This document shows positions 27,282 to 36,811 of a DNA stretch of 64,000 nucleotides, one piece after another. The stretch is from Pseudomonas viridiflava (GTDB taxonomy: Bacteria; Pseudomonadota; Gammaproteobacteria; Pseudomonadales; Pseudomonadaceae). The notes under the pieces were generated by a model that did no database searches, was not told where the DNA came from, and saw only the letters and a program-made list of their open reading frames with translations. Each line of letters begins with the position of its first letter. Position 1 is the first letter of the stretch. The stretch spans positions 1 to 64,000 of the forward strand of contig UVIF01000020.1 of the NCBI GenBank assembly GCA_900596015.1. The letters are read 5' to 3'. The position numbers were made by a program, and so were the translations under genes.

Positions 27282-28364
27282 TCACTGGCCCAGTGCATTA
27301 CCGGTAGCAACCACCGAGGCCGACGGCAGCAACTGGCTGATGAAGCGGTTCCAGCGGGTGATGTCCGAAGGACCGACGAAGACCACGTCCGAGGCCTGCA
27401 GGTCGAACTGGCGGGCGAGCAGGAAAGCGGTTGGCTTCTTGGCGTTGAGGTAGAACACCGTGGCGGGTTGCTGGGCGCGCTCCTGGGCGCCGCGGATCAC
27501 GTAGATGGCCTCGGCGTTGGCGGTTTCCTGGGACAGGCCGCCGGCGTTGCCCAGCGCTTCGAGCAGGGTGAAGGTGCTGGTGCCGTAGGTCATCACCTGG
27601 GGCGAATTGACTTCGCCGAGCACGTAGACCTTGTTCGCCCGGTTGTTGCCCAGGTGCAGCTGGTCGCCGTTCTTCAGGTAGATGCCATTGAGTTTGGAAT
27701 CCTTGCGGTTCAGGGTGTCGATGTCCAGCAGGTACTCGTGCCCGTCGCGCTTGAGGATCAGCCCGGCCAGGTTGCCGCTGCCATCGTCGCCACCGGCGCG
27801 GCTGACCGCTTCGATCAGCGACAGCGGCACGTTGTTCAGAACCTGCGGGCCTGCGTTCTTGAACGAACCGGAGAACACCACGCGCTGGCTGGCGTAGTTC
27901 TGCACGTTGACGTCCACCTGGGTGTCGGTGAGGAAGCGCGACAAGGCGCGCTGCAGGTCATTGCGCAGTTCGCTGACCGTCTTGCCTTCGGCCTGGATGG
28001 AGTTGATGAACGGGTAGTACACGGTACCGTCGTTGCGCACGATCTGCGTGCCCTGGGCGCGTGGCTCCTGGTTGGTCGGCGAGTTCAGCTCGACGTGGTC
28101 CCAGACCGTGATCTGCAGACCGTCGCCGGCGCCGATGCGGTAGTCGCCCGGCTTGTAGCCATACAGCGCTGCCGGTACCGGTTCGGGCTGGTACAGGCTC
28201 TGATGCTGCGCGACCGTCTGCGCGTTGATCGGCAGGACCGTTACCGGTCCGGTTGCGCCGACGTCGTCGGCGGCATCCTCGGGCGTCATGTGTTGCCCTG
28301 GGGAAAACACACATCCTTGCAGCAGCACGGCGAACAACGCGACTACGAATACAGTTCGTTTCAT
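27282..28364 (-). CDS. Polysaccharide export outer membrane lipoprotein (Wza-like)
   Basis: 360 residues. The signal peptide ends in lipobox LQGC (Cys18). A poly_export domain starts with YKPGDYRIGAGDGLQITVWD, followed by SLBB-type beta-grasp domains (VVFSGSFKNAGPQVLNNVPL and VYVLGEVNSPQVMTYG), and the C-terminal part WNRFISQLLPS fits the amphipathic barrel helix of Wza. It forms the outer membrane channel for the polymer. It is the last gene of the operon, while its partner kinase is at 38133. Confidence 0.9.
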   Translation of the reverse strand: MKRTVFVVALFAVLLQGCVFSPGQHMTPEDAADDVGATGPVTVLPINAQTVAQHQSLYQPEPVPAALYGYKPGDYRIGAGDGLQITVWDHVELNSPTNQEPRAQGTQIVRNDGTVYYPFINSIQAEGKTVSELRNDLQRALSRFLTDTQVDVNVQNYASQRVVFSGSFKNAGPQVLNNVPLSLIEAVSRAGGDDGSGNLAGLILKRDGHEYLLDIDTLNRKDSKLNGIYLKNGDQLHLGNNRANKVYVLGEVNSPQVMTYGTSTFTLLEALGNAGGLSQETANAEAIYVIRGAQERAQQPATVFYLNAKKPTAFLLARQFDLQASDVVFVGPSDITRWNRFISQLLPSASVVATGNALGQ

Positions 28365-28453
28365 TGCAATCTTCCTTGGAGAATCAGACTTCTCGCACGG
28401 TATTTGGGAGGTTCAGAACAGCGGTGTGGCGGTACAACATGTTCTTGCGCGGC

Positions 28454-29653
28454 CTAGAGCTTCTGGGCCGCCGCGAGCAGCAGGCCGGTGTCGGCCAGGC
28501 CCAATACCGGGTTGCAGTCGAAGGCGTCACCCAGACGCGCTTCGTTCCAGCGCTGCTCCACGAACTGGCGCATTTCCCGTTCGAAACGCTTTTCCGCGAA
28601 CTGCAGGGCATTCTCGCGGCAGGTACGGGCGTCGAAGCGCGACGCCTGGCTTTCGAACGTTTCGATGGCGGCCGTCAAGGCAGCCACTGTCTGCTGGTAA
28701 TAGAACACACCGGTGGGGTTGTCGTCGTTGAGCCCGCGTACGGTTTCAAGGGTGCCGCCACGGCCGAAGGCGATCACCGGCGTGCCGCAGGCCTGGGCCT
28801 CGACCGGGCTGATGCCGAAATCCTCTTCGGCGGCAAAGACGAAGCCTCGGGCGTTCTGCATGTGCTCGCGCAATACCTCGAACGACTGATAGCCCATCAG
28901 CGTGACGTTGGGGCCGCACACGGCGCGGCACTTTTCCATTTCCGGGCCGTCGCCGATGACGATCAGGCGCTTGTCGGGCATGGCGCTGAACGCCTCCACC
29001 ATCATCGGCACCTTCTTGTACGGCACCATGCGCTGGGCGGTCAGATAGAAGTCCTGCTTCTCGGTCTGCAGGTTGAAACCGGTGGTGTCCACCGGTGGGT
29101 AGATCACCGTCGATGGGCGACGATAGGCCTTGTCGATGCGTCGACCAATGAACTGCGAGTTGCTGATGAACTCGTCGACACCGGCGGCGGTGCGCTGGTC
29201 CCACATGCGCATGTAGTGCAGGATCATCCGCGCCACTTTGCTCTTAAGGCCAGCCAGCAGGTTGGCTTCGCGCAGGTACTGGTGCTGCAGGTCCCAGGCG
29301 TAGCGGATGGGTGAATGCACGTAGCTGATGTGCAACTGGTTGGGGCCGGTGAGCACCCCCTTTGCCACTGCGTGGCTGCTCGACAGGATCAGGTCGTAGC
29401 CGGACAGGTCCAGTTGCTCGATCGCCATGGGCATCAGCGGCAGGTATTTCTGGTAGCGCGTGCGGGCCTTGGGCAGGCGCTGGATGAAAGTCGTGGTGGC
29501 GCGCTTGCCCCCCAGGTGCTTGCGGTCTTCGTCACTGAGAAAGTCGATGACCGAGAACAGGTCCGCGTCGGGCCAGATCTTGAGCATCGAAGCCAGCACC
29601 TTTTCGGCACCGGCATAGGTGACGAGCCAATCATGGACGATTGCTATTTTCAT
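28454..29653 (-). CDS. Glycosyltransferase family 4 (WbaZ-like)
   Basis: 399 residues from MKIAIVHDWLVTYAGAEKVL, the usual start of a GT4 subgroup that includes mannosyltransferases. Donor-site motifs are LIVIGDGPEMEKC and EEDFGISPVEAQACGTPVIA (E-x7-E). Cytoplasmic, no membrane span. It overlaps the acyltransferase gene by 23 bp. Acceptor and sugar are not predictable. Further open frame to 29698 lies within the neighbour. Confidence 0.88.
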   Translation of the reverse strand: MKIAIVHDWLVTYAGAEKVLASMLKIWPDADLFSVIDFLSDEDRKHLGGKRATTTFIQRLPKARTRYQKYLPLMPMAIEQLDLSGYDLILSSSHAVAKGVLTGPNQLHISYVHSPIRYAWDLQHQYLREANLLAGLKSKVARMILHYMRMWDQRTAAGVDEFISNSQFIGRRIDKAYRRPSTVIYPPVDTTGFNLQTEKQDFYLTAQRMVPYKKVPMMVEAFSAMPDKRLIVIGDGPEMEKCRAVCGPNVTLMGYQSFEVLREHMQNARGFVFAAEEDFGISPVEAQACGTPVIAFGRGGTLETVRGLNDDNPTGVFYYQQTVAALTAAIETFESQASRFDARTCRENALQFAEKRFEREMRQFVEQRWNEARLGDAFDCNPVLGLADTGLLLAAAQKL

Positions 29654-30704
29654 AGGGCACCTGCAGTTCGGGAATGAGGGGCGCGCTCGGACGAGCACGG
29701 GCGTTGAGTCGTTTGCTCAACTTGATGAAAGGCAGTTCGACGAAGCGATAGCTCACGTGCGCAGCCAACAGCGACAGCGCGGTGGCAAGCAAGGTCACCG
29801 ACAACGAACGACCGGGAACGCCCAGCAGGTAACGGCACAACAGCTCCATGCTCGGATGCAGCAGGTACAGCGAATAACTGATGGTGCCCAGCCACAGCAA
29901 CAACGGTTGATGCAGACGGATGCGCTGGGTCAGCAACATGAAGCTGCTGATGGCCAACAGATAGGTGAAGCAGTAGCGGAACCAGTACTCGCCATTGCCG
30001 GCATCGAAGCCGTAGGCGGCGAAGAAAGTGGGTGGCAGGGCCACGGCATAGGCCAGCAGCAGGCCTTTCACGCAGCGGCGTACCTGGGCATCGGCCTGGC
30101 CGAGCAGGCAGTCGCGCCAGATCGAGCCGAACAGCATCAGCGACAGCCCCAGCGGCAACGCCACCGGCAGCTTGCGCTCGAGCAGCATGCGCATCAGGCC
30201 CATGCCCACTGCGGCGGCCAGCAGGGCCAGCGCGCAGGCGGCGCGAAAGCCGGTGCTGCGCAGCCGGCCGATCAGCATCAGGCCCAGGCACAGGGCGTAG
30301 AACAGCCACTCGATGAACAGCGTCCAGTACAGCCCCATCACGTCTTCGACGCCCATGGCGGCCTGCAGCATGGTCAGGTTGGCCACCACCTGCTGCCAGC
30401 TCGGCAGGGTTTCGCCGGTCAGCGCCAGCATGCTGATGTACAGCGCCAGCGACAGCCAGTAGGCCGGGTACAGGCGCAGCACCCGCGAGACGATGAAGCG
30501 CCGTGCGCCGCCCGGCCCCGGTTGCAGGCTGAACGGAATCACCACGCCGCTGAGCAGGAAGAACCAGATGACGCCCAGCTTGCCGATGTCCAGCCAGAAG
30601 TACGGCAGCGCGCCGGGGCCCAGCAAGGGCTGCCACAGGTGACAGACCACTACCAGCAGGGCGGCGATGCCGCGCAAGGCATCCAGATACCCCAGGCGAG
30701 TCAT
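29631..30704 (-). CDS. Membrane acyltransferase (AT3 family)
   Basis: 357 residues with about ten membrane spans. It starts MTRLGYLDALRGIAALLVVV followed by CHLWQP, where RG and H belong to the catalytic site of acyltransferase family 3; the C-terminal SYSLYLLHPSMELL is also typical. Such enzymes O-acetylate (or succinylate) sugars of surface polymers from the cytoplasmic acyl-CoA pool. In this operon it probably decorates the repeat unit. Overlaps the upstream glycosyltransferase stop by four bases. Confidence 0.9.
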   Translation of the reverse strand: MTRLGYLDALRGIAALLVVVCHLWQPLLGPGALPYFWLDIGKLGVIWFFLLSGVVIPFSLQPGPGGARRFIVSRVLRLYPAYWLSLALYISMLALTGETLPSWQQVVANLTMLQAAMGVEDVMGLYWTLFIEWLFYALCLGLMLIGRLRSTGFRAACALALLAAAVGMGLMRMLLERKLPVALPLGLSLMLFGSIWRDCLLGQADAQVRRCVKGLLLAYAVALPPTFFAAYGFDAGNGEYWFRYCFTYLLAISSFMLLTQRIRLHQPLLLWLGTISYSLYLLHPSMELLCRYLLGVPGRSLSVTLLATALSLLAAHVSYRFVELPFIKLSKRLNARARPSAPLIPELQVPYENSNRP

Positions 30705-31813
30705 GAGTGCTCCTTGCCGCTGGACGGCTGGTTCAGGGTCGCACCACGTGGACGCCGTGCCAGGACACTGTCGATGCGATCGCTGATCAGCCGTGCCGAC
30801 GCGTCCCAGCTGAACCGCGCCACGTTCTGCAGGCCCAGGGTGCGCAAATGCTGGCGGATGGTCAGGCTGTTCAAGGCCAGGGCCATGGCCCGGCTGATGT
30901 GCTCTACATCCAGCGGGTCGAAGTACAAGGCACTGGACTGCAGCACCTCGGGGATCGACGCGGCATTGGCCGCCAGCACCGGGCAGCCACAGGCCTGCGC
31001 TTCGAGCGGCGGAATGCCGAAGCCTTCATACAGCGAAGGAAACACGAAGGCCGCCGCGCCCTGGTATTGCTCGATCAACTCGGCGTCGCTCAAACGCCCG
31101 AGAAAGCGCACCCGGGCATCGCGCTTGGCCAAGGCTTCCAGGTCGGGGTCGGAGAACACTGCACCGCCGCCACCGACGATGCGCAACTCCACCTGATCGA
31201 AACCCTTGAGCTGCAGGAACGCCTGGATCATGCGGCTGAAATTCTTGTGCGCGCTGGGCGAGGACACCGCCAACAGATAACGCGGGCCGCCGGCTTGCAG
31301 CGGTTCGCCGGGCTGGAACTCTTCACCCACGGCATTCGGCACCACGAGAATCTTCTGCGCGGCAAAGTTGTAGAACTCGCCGATCTCGCGCTTGGAAAAC
31401 TGGCTGACCGTGATCAGCGTTTTCAAGCGCTTGAGCAGCAGGGGCGTCATCAGGCGATAGGCCGTGCGGAACTGCCAGGTGTAGCTCTGTGGATGGCGCA
31501 CGTAGGTGATGTCGTGGTGCGTGGCGATCTGGTTGCCATAGAACAGCGGCGCCGTGGCGCACAGCGACAACAGCAATGGATTGCCCTGGCTGCGCAGGTA
31601 GCGTGGCAGGTCGAGCTGTTCCCACAGGTGACCGGTACGAGTGCCCACGACCTGAGCATCCAGCAGCCGAGCGGTGTCGTGCATGCGCACGCCCGGCGAG
31701 GTGACGAACACCAGGTCGTCACGTTGACGCTTGAGGGCCAGGCAGGTCTGCTCGGCGAACCGTTGCACCCCGCGTAGCTCCTGGGTCAGAAAACGTGCAT
31801 TGATGACAATCAT
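30701..31813 (-). CDS. Glycosyltransferase family 4
   Basis: 370 residues, MIVINARFLTQELRGVQRFA at the start, as in rhamnosyl/mannosyl transferases of GT4. Donor-site motifs are VGGGGAVFSDPDLEALAKRD, FVFPSLYEGFGIPPLEAQAC and GCPVLAAN. It is preceded by a 115-bp gap after the glycosidase gene, the largest internal gap of the operon, with AAGGATG as ribosome site. Sugar unknown. Confidence 0.88.
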   Translation of the reverse strand: MIVINARFLTQELRGVQRFAEQTCLALKRQRDDLVFVTSPGVRMHDTARLLDAQVVGTRTGHLWEQLDLPRYLRSQGNPLLLSLCATAPLFYGNQIATHHDITYVRHPQSYTWQFRTAYRLMTPLLLKRLKTLITVSQFSKREIGEFYNFAAQKILVVPNAVGEEFQPGEPLQAGGPRYLLAVSSPSAHKNFSRMIQAFLQLKGFDQVELRIVGGGGAVFSDPDLEALAKRDARVRFLGRLSDAELIEQYQGAAAFVFPSLYEGFGIPPLEAQACGCPVLAANAASIPEVLQSSALYFDPLDVEHISRAMALALNSLTIRQHLRTLGLQNVARFSWDASARLISDRIDSVLARRPRGATLNQPSSGKEHS

Positions 31814-31928
31814 CGGAACATCCTTGGCTCACGCGCTTGCTAGAGGTAGTGCCGCGTCCAACAGGCGCGGTCGATGGCGGCGCACGATGCGCTGCGGTTG
31901 AGGCCCACTGCCGCGGGCATCGCGTTTT

Positions 31929-33242
31929 CTACTGCGTGAACAACCAATTGGCCTTGCCCAGGCTGATGATCTTGGGAAACTCGGAGGCGGTTACCACGGT
32001 GGTGCAGTAGTGCTCGCCGCAATCCCACGGGTTCTCGCTCTCGCGCATGCCCACGCCGGCCTGGCGCGTGTCGACCAGGCGCGCACCACCCTTGAGCAAC
32101 GCACTCGACTCGATCCTGACCTGCCGCGACTGGCCCACGGCCCAGATCACCAGCACCTGCTCGTCGCCCTTGGCGAAGCGCAACTGGTACAGGGAGTCGC
32201 TGATCACGCTGTGCCTGGGGTCGTAGCTGTATTGCGTCAGGTACGGTGCAATGGCCTTGAGCGTGGCGTACGCCGGCTTGGGGTTGAGGTCGTTGTCCAG
32301 CAGGCCGAAATTGTGCTCGCGCTCCTTGGGGTCGCGCCCGTCGTTGTACAGGTCGTACCACCACATGCCCTGGATGGCCGGATGGATGCGGGCCAGAAAG
32401 AACCCGCGCGCCAGGTACGCCGCCTGAGTGGTTTCACTGACCCCGCACGGTTCGTCGGCGCTGGGCCAGCTCATTTCCGTGAGGTACAACGGCACCGGGC
32501 GTTGGGCCAGGGCGTCGAGCCGAGTGGAGATGTCGCTGAGCCATTTGATCCAGTTTTCCGGCGTGTTGCCGCCATGGTCCTTGCGGCAGTGCACGTACGG
32601 ATGCAGCGACAAGCCATCCAGATCATCCATGACCCCGGCCTGCACCAGGCGGTCGGCGAAACCTTCCTGCAAGCCCTGGGTAGTGACTGCACCGGCTATC
32701 AGGCGCACGTTCGGATCGTTGCTGCGCAACAGTTCGCTGGTCTCCTTGATCAGCGCGGCATAGTCACGGCTGAAGGCGTCGCTGGTCGGGTCTTCCAGGT
32801 CCCATTCGTTCCAGATCTCATAGAAGTCCACCTGGCCACGCAACCGTCGGCTGACGAAATTCACGTAGTTGGCGAAGGCATCGCGCACGAACGGGCTGCG
32901 TGGCTTGGCATCGCGTTCATACCACTGGTTGCCGTAGCCCAGGATCAGCATGTTGCCGATCTGGCGGTCACGCAGGGCCTGCAGATAACGCTGCCAGCCC
33001 AGCGGGAAATTCAAGCGCTTGGGCTCGAGCTCCACCGTGGACCAGAACAGATCATCGCGTGCCGAAACGATGCCGGCTTCTTTCATGAGCAGGGTCGGCC
33101 GTGCCACCGGCCCGGTCGAGTGGAGCAGGTGGGTACCCACACCCACGATGAAATTGTCGGCGGCCTTGGCATGCCCGTGGGTGAACAGCCCCAGCAGTAT
33201 CCAAACCAAACGTTGCAGCAATCTGGGCATAGAGAGGTTCAT
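31929..33242 (-). CDS. Secreted glycoside hydrolase, PslG-like (GH39/clan A type)
   Basis: 437 residues with a signal peptide (MNLSMPRLLQRLVWILLGLF, cleavage after THGHAKA near 27). TIM-barrel retaining glycosidase: acid/base Glu146 in YEIWNEWDL, probable nucleophile Glu256 in PLYLTEMSW, and GMWWYDLYNDGRDP plus NFGLLDNDLNPKPAY, which closely parallels the DYGLLDLDANPKP of P. aeruginosa PslG. PslG is a periplasmic endoglycosidase of the Psl operon that trims or releases polymer. By analogy this enzyme probably cuts its own polysaccharide; substrate is inference. Start overlaps the polymerase stop by four bases. Confidence 0.82.
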   Translation of the reverse strand: MNLSMPRLLQRLVWILLGLFTHGHAKAADNFIVGVGTHLLHSTGPVARPTLLMKEAGIVSARDDLFWSTVELEPKRLNFPLGWQRYLQALRDRQIGNMLILGYGNQWYERDAKPRSPFVRDAFANYVNFVSRRLRGQVDFYEIWNEWDLEDPTSDAFSRDYAALIKETSELLRSNDPNVRLIAGAVTTQGLQEGFADRLVQAGVMDDLDGLSLHPYVHCRKDHGGNTPENWIKWLSDISTRLDALAQRPVPLYLTEMSWPSADEPCGVSETTQAAYLARGFFLARIHPAIQGMWWYDLYNDGRDPKEREHNFGLLDNDLNPKPAYATLKAIAPYLTQYSYDPRHSVISDSLYQLRFAKGDEQVLVIWAVGQSRQVRIESSALLKGGARLVDTRQAGVGMRESENPWDCGEHYCTTVVTASEFPKIISLGKANWLFTQ

Positions 33243-34573
33243 GTCAGTTGGAGACCATCAGGGTAATCATCACGGTTGCTGCGACGTCGTTCGGTAATCA
33301 GCCAATGGCTGGGCATGGCCTTGCGGCGCATGGCATGGGCGACGGCCATGCCCAGGAAAAGTCCGCAGACCGGCACTTCGAGGACATCGGTCGTCCAGCC
33401 CACCACCACCACGCACAGGGAAATGCTCAGCAGCCCGCGGCCCATCCAGCTGTTCTTGCTGCGCAGCGTCATCAGCAGCGGCAGCAGCAGCGCATACAGC
33501 ACCGGGCCCATGAGGCCGAAACAGGCCCACAGGTACATGAACAGGCTGTCGGCGACGGCCGGGTACTTGACGTTGTCCACCGGGAACATGTTCACCGCAC
33601 TGCCGACCATGCCGAAGCCGCCGCCGGTCCAGTTCCAGTCGCGGCGCAGCACTTCATCGGCCAGGCGCGGCCAGGTGTTGATCATGCGGTCGTACAGCGA
33701 CACCAGGCTGCCTTCGGCGCCACTGGCGGCCAGGCTCGGGTCCAGCGGTGTCCACAGGCCGATCAGCGGCAGCGCGGCGCCGACACCGACCAGCACCGCG
33801 AACAACACGCGGCAGAGCAGGCGCTGGTTGTACAGCGGCATCACCAGCAGGGTCACCAGGAACGCCGCGGCGGTCGACTTGTTGGTGGTCACCAGAATGG
33901 TCGCGAAGGCCAGCGCGAGCAGGCCCAGCATCAACACCTTGGAACGCATGAAAGCGCTCAGGTACAGGGTGAAGATCGCGCTCAGCGTTGCCGCAGTGGT
34001 CGACATCCGGGCGAAGCCCGCAGGCCGGTCGACGCCGTCCGCTGCCCAGGTCATGTTGCCGGTCAGCTCCTGGTCGCCGAGGTTGTAGCTGTAGCCCTTC
34101 CACGGCACCGAGAACATGCTGTCCACGTACACACCGGTGATGGTCGCTGCCAGGCACAGGCCGACCGCCCAGCCCAGCAACACGCGGCGCTGCTCCAGAT
34201 GCTCGCCGCAGACCAGGCCGAACAGCAGGGGGATGTACACGAAGATGCTGAACAGCGGGTTCGCCAGCGCTGCGCCGTGCAGCAGGCCAAGGCCGGCCGA
34301 CAGCACCAGCCCCAGCAGCAGTATCCAGAACAGGCGATGCGCCTTGAAGCTGGTCAGTTCCAGCGCGAACAGCACCACACACAGCACTTTGGGCAAGTAC
34401 AGCAGGGCCGAGATGCCGGCTTGGTCGAAGTAATAGCGCAGGGCGCCGGAAAACGTTTCGGCCAGCAGCAGGCCGATCGCGGTCCAGACCACCAGCGTCG
34501 ACTTGTTCACCGCAAGTCGCGCTGCCGGCGCCTCAAAGTGACTGAGTGACAGGGCTGATTTCATGATGGACAT
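33239..34573 (-). CDS. Polysaccharide polymerase/O-antigen ligase-like (Wzy candidate)
   Basis: 444 residues (start MSIMKSALSLSHFEAPAARL; a second ATG three codons on is possible). At least ten hydrophobic spans with a large periplasmic loop (about 305-375: WTPLDPSLAASGAEGSLVSL followed by YDRMINTWPRLADEVLRRDW and GGGFGMVGSAVN), the layout of Wzy polymerases and O-antigen ligases. As the only such protein in an operon with a flippase, Wza and Wzc, polymerase is the likely role. The family has low sequence identity, so ligase is not excluded. Confidence 0.78.
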   Translation of the reverse strand: MSIMKSALSLSHFEAPAARLAVNKSTLVVWTAIGLLLAETFSGALRYYFDQAGISALLYLPKVLCVVLFALELTSFKAHRLFWILLLGLVLSAGLGLLHGAALANPLFSIFVYIPLLFGLVCGEHLEQRRVLLGWAVGLCLAATITGVYVDSMFSVPWKGYSYNLGDQELTGNMTWAADGVDRPAGFARMSTTAATLSAIFTLYLSAFMRSKVLMLGLLALAFATILVTTNKSTAAAFLVTLLVMPLYNQRLLCRVLFAVLVGVGAALPLIGLWTPLDPSLAASGAEGSLVSLYDRMINTWPRLADEVLRRDWNWTGGGFGMVGSAVNMFPVDNVKYPAVADSLFMYLWACFGLMGPVLYALLLPLLMTLRSKNSWMGRGLLSISLCVVVVGWTTDVLEVPVCGLFLGMAVAHAMRRKAMPSHWLITERRRSNRDDYPDGLQLT

Positions 34574-35771
34574 TTCTTCTTTGCAGAACATCGAGGAACA
34601 GCTGTTGGTAACTGTCGAGCATCCGTTCCTGGTCGAGCAGATGCTCGACGCTGTCACGCGCCTGGGCGGCCAGGCGTTCACGCAGTTCGGGGTCGCGGTA
34701 CAGCTGCAGCATCGCCAGGCCCAGGGTCTGCGGCTCGTCGGGGTTGCACAGCAGGCCGTTGACGCCGTCCTGAATGATTTCCGGCAAGCCGCCGCGAGCA
34801 CTGGCGATCACCGGCACCGAGTGGGCGCAGGCTTCTACCGCCACCAGGCCGAACGGCTCGTTCCAGATCGACGGCACGATGGCCACGTCGATCTGCCGAT
34901 AGAAGGTTTCCGGCGACTGGTAGCCGACGAAGTGGATGTTCTCGCCGCCGGCTTCCTGCTTGAGCAACTGCTCGTAGTCCAGTTGCCCGCGCCCGGCGAT
35001 CTGCAAGGTGGCGTTGAACGGCAACCGCTTGAACTGGTCGATCAGCCAGCGCAGGCCCTTGGGTTCGGACAGCGTGCCCAGGTAGCCGAAACGCAGCGGC
35101 TCGGCCTGATCCAGGCGGACGAAACGCGACGGTGCGTGGTCGATTTTCGGGCTGGCGTTGTAGATCACCTGTTGCGAAGCATTGCGGAAGAAACGTGCGT
35201 CGGTGAGCTTGCCCAGCAGGTGCTGGCTGACCCCAACCACCGCGTCGACCTGGGCCGAACGTTCGGCATGGCCCTGACGGAAATGCTTGCACAAGGTGCA
35301 GGGCGTCTTGCAGGCGGCGTTCTTCTTGAACATGTTGCTGCTCGGGCACATCAGGTACATGTCGTGCAGCACCTGCACCAGTGGCAGTCCAGACTTGGAG
35401 ATCTCGTCCCATGCCGACACCGACCAGCCACTGAGGTTGTGGCACACCACCAGGTCGACCTTCTCGGCTGCCAGTACGTCACGCAGGTAGGTGCGCATGC
35501 CCATGTTGTACTTGTCGCGCAGATGCCAGCCCAGGCGTGCCAGCGCGCCGGGGCGCTGTTCGCTGAAGTGCCAGTAGGTGTTGAGCAGCCCGGCGCGATA
35601 GACCTTCACGCCTTTCACGTATTCATGCTTGAGGCCCGCGTCGGGACCGGTGCTCAGCACGCACACTTCGTGGCCACGCTGGTGCATGCCCTCGACGGTG
35701 CGCTGCAGGACGATTTCAGCACCGCCGCCGATGTGCGGCGAGTACAGGCTGCTCAGGAACAGTATCTTCAT
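34533..35771 (-). CDS. Glycosyltransferase family 4
   Basis: 412 residues, MKILFLSSLYSPHIGGGAEI at the start. A four-cysteine insert, CPSSNMFKKNAACKTPCTLC near 145-165, is seen in a subgroup of GT4 enzymes and could bind a metal. Donor site: RFGYLGTLSEPKGLRWLIDQ and VPSIWNEPFGLVAVEACAHS (E-x7-E). Overlaps the polymerase start by about 40 bp and the next gene by four bases. Sugar unknown. Confidence 0.87.
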   Translation of the reverse strand: MKILFLSSLYSPHIGGGAEIVLQRTVEGMHQRGHEVCVLSTGPDAGLKHEYVKGVKVYRAGLLNTYWHFSEQRPGALARLGWHLRDKYNMGMRTYLRDVLAAEKVDLVVCHNLSGWSVSAWDEISKSGLPLVQVLHDMYLMCPSSNMFKKNAACKTPCTLCKHFRQGHAERSAQVDAVVGVSQHLLGKLTDARFFRNASQQVIYNASPKIDHAPSRFVRLDQAEPLRFGYLGTLSEPKGLRWLIDQFKRLPFNATLQIAGRGQLDYEQLLKQEAGGENIHFVGYQSPETFYRQIDVAIVPSIWNEPFGLVAVEACAHSVPVIASARGGLPEIIQDGVNGLLCNPDEPQTLGLAMLQLYRDPELRERLAAQARDSVEHLLDQERMLDSYQQLFLDVLQRRNVHHEISPVTQSL

Positions 35772-36772
35772 AGTGGGTAGGATTCGTGAATGCCCAGACG
35801 ACCCGATTCCCCGTCACGCATGGCTTGCTGGAGCAAGCCCAGGCGTCGGTCCGAACCGCTCCTTTTTGCGAAATAGCGCAGCAACAGCAGAAACACCGAC
35901 CGATTGAGCCGGTACAGCAGGGTCGAGCCGGCCCACACGTGCTTGTCGAACCAGGCCTGGTTGCGCGCGGTGTAGTAGGCGCGCAGGTCCGAATTGCCGA
36001 GCAGGAAACTCTCGAAGATGTTGTTGGTACGCGCCTTGGCGTTCCACGATTCTTCCAGGTCGTCGAGCAGCGCTTCGGTCACCAGAAAGATCTGCCCACC
36101 ACTGGCAGTGATGCGCCAGGTGTACTCGGTGTCGTCGGCATACAGCAGCAGGTCTTCGAGCGGCAGGCCGATCTTCTGGAACACGCTGCGGTGCGCGAGC
36201 AGGCCGCCGTAGGTGGTGAATGGCAATTGCACCAGCGGCTTGCTGGTTGCCTTGCGCCCGGCAGGCTTGCCCCAGGGCGTACGGCGCCAGAGCTTGTAGG
36301 GCAGTTGCGCGACATGGAAACCGAAGCAGCTGGAGCGCAGCTGGATCGCGTAGCGATGCGGCACGCCAGAGGCGATGTCGGCCTGATGATTGGGGCGGAA
36401 GCCGATCACGGCCGCCTTGTCCACGCCGACGATGCGCTCGCACTCGTGCAGCCGCTGGTGCAGGGTCTCGACCGCGCCCAGGGTGGGGGCATTGTCGTCG
36501 TCCATCAGCCAGAGGTATTCGGCGCCCAGTTGCAGCGCCGCTTCGATACCGACCTTGTAGCCATTGGCCGAACCGGTGTTGCTGGGCAATTCGATCACGG
36601 TGATCTGGGTTGGCCACTGCGTACGCAGCGAGTTCAGGTCGGCGCGCGACGCGTTGCTCACCACCACCACCCGTTCGATGTGTGCAGAGGCCAGCGAACG
36701 CTCGATCAGCGCTTCCAGGTAACACAAGCGATCGCCGTACGTCAGTGTCACCAGCGTGGTCTTGGCATTCAT
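35768..36772 (-). CDS. Glycosyltransferase family 2 (GlfT/rhamnosyl type)
   Basis: 334 residues, GT-A fold. NTGSANGYKVGIEAALQLGA followed by YLWLMDDDN gives the DxD metal/nucleotide motif; YADDTEYTWRI carries the catalytic base region. The pattern DDDN...YADDTEY resembles galactofuranosyl and rhamnosyl transferases such as GlfT1 or WbbL. Soluble with a basic C-terminal tail. It follows the RfaH-like gene after 39 bp. Confidence 0.87.
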   Translation of the reverse strand: MNAKTTLVTLTYGDRLCYLEALIERSLASAHIERVVVVSNASRADLNSLRTQWPTQITVIELPSNTGSANGYKVGIEAALQLGAEYLWLMDDDNAPTLGAVETLHQRLHECERIVGVDKAAVIGFRPNHQADIASGVPHRYAIQLRSSCFGFHVAQLPYKLWRRTPWGKPAGRKATSKPLVQLPFTTYGGLLAHRSVFQKIGLPLEDLLLYADDTEYTWRITASGGQIFLVTEALLDDLEESWNAKARTNNIFESFLLGNSDLRAYYTARNQAWFDKHVWAGSTLLYRLNRSVFLLLLRYFAKRSGSDRRLGLLQQAMRDGESGRLGIHESYPL

Positions 36773-36811
36773 CGAACAGCTCTCCTAAAGCATCGTATGT
36801 CTGTGCGCCGC

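Noticed and set aside
33239..34801. Extended N-terminus of the polymerase up to 34801
   Set aside because: The extra residues are Cys/Thr/Arg-rich antisense-like sequence overlapping the glycosyltransferase gene in another frame; the start near 34573 precedes the first hydrophobic span.
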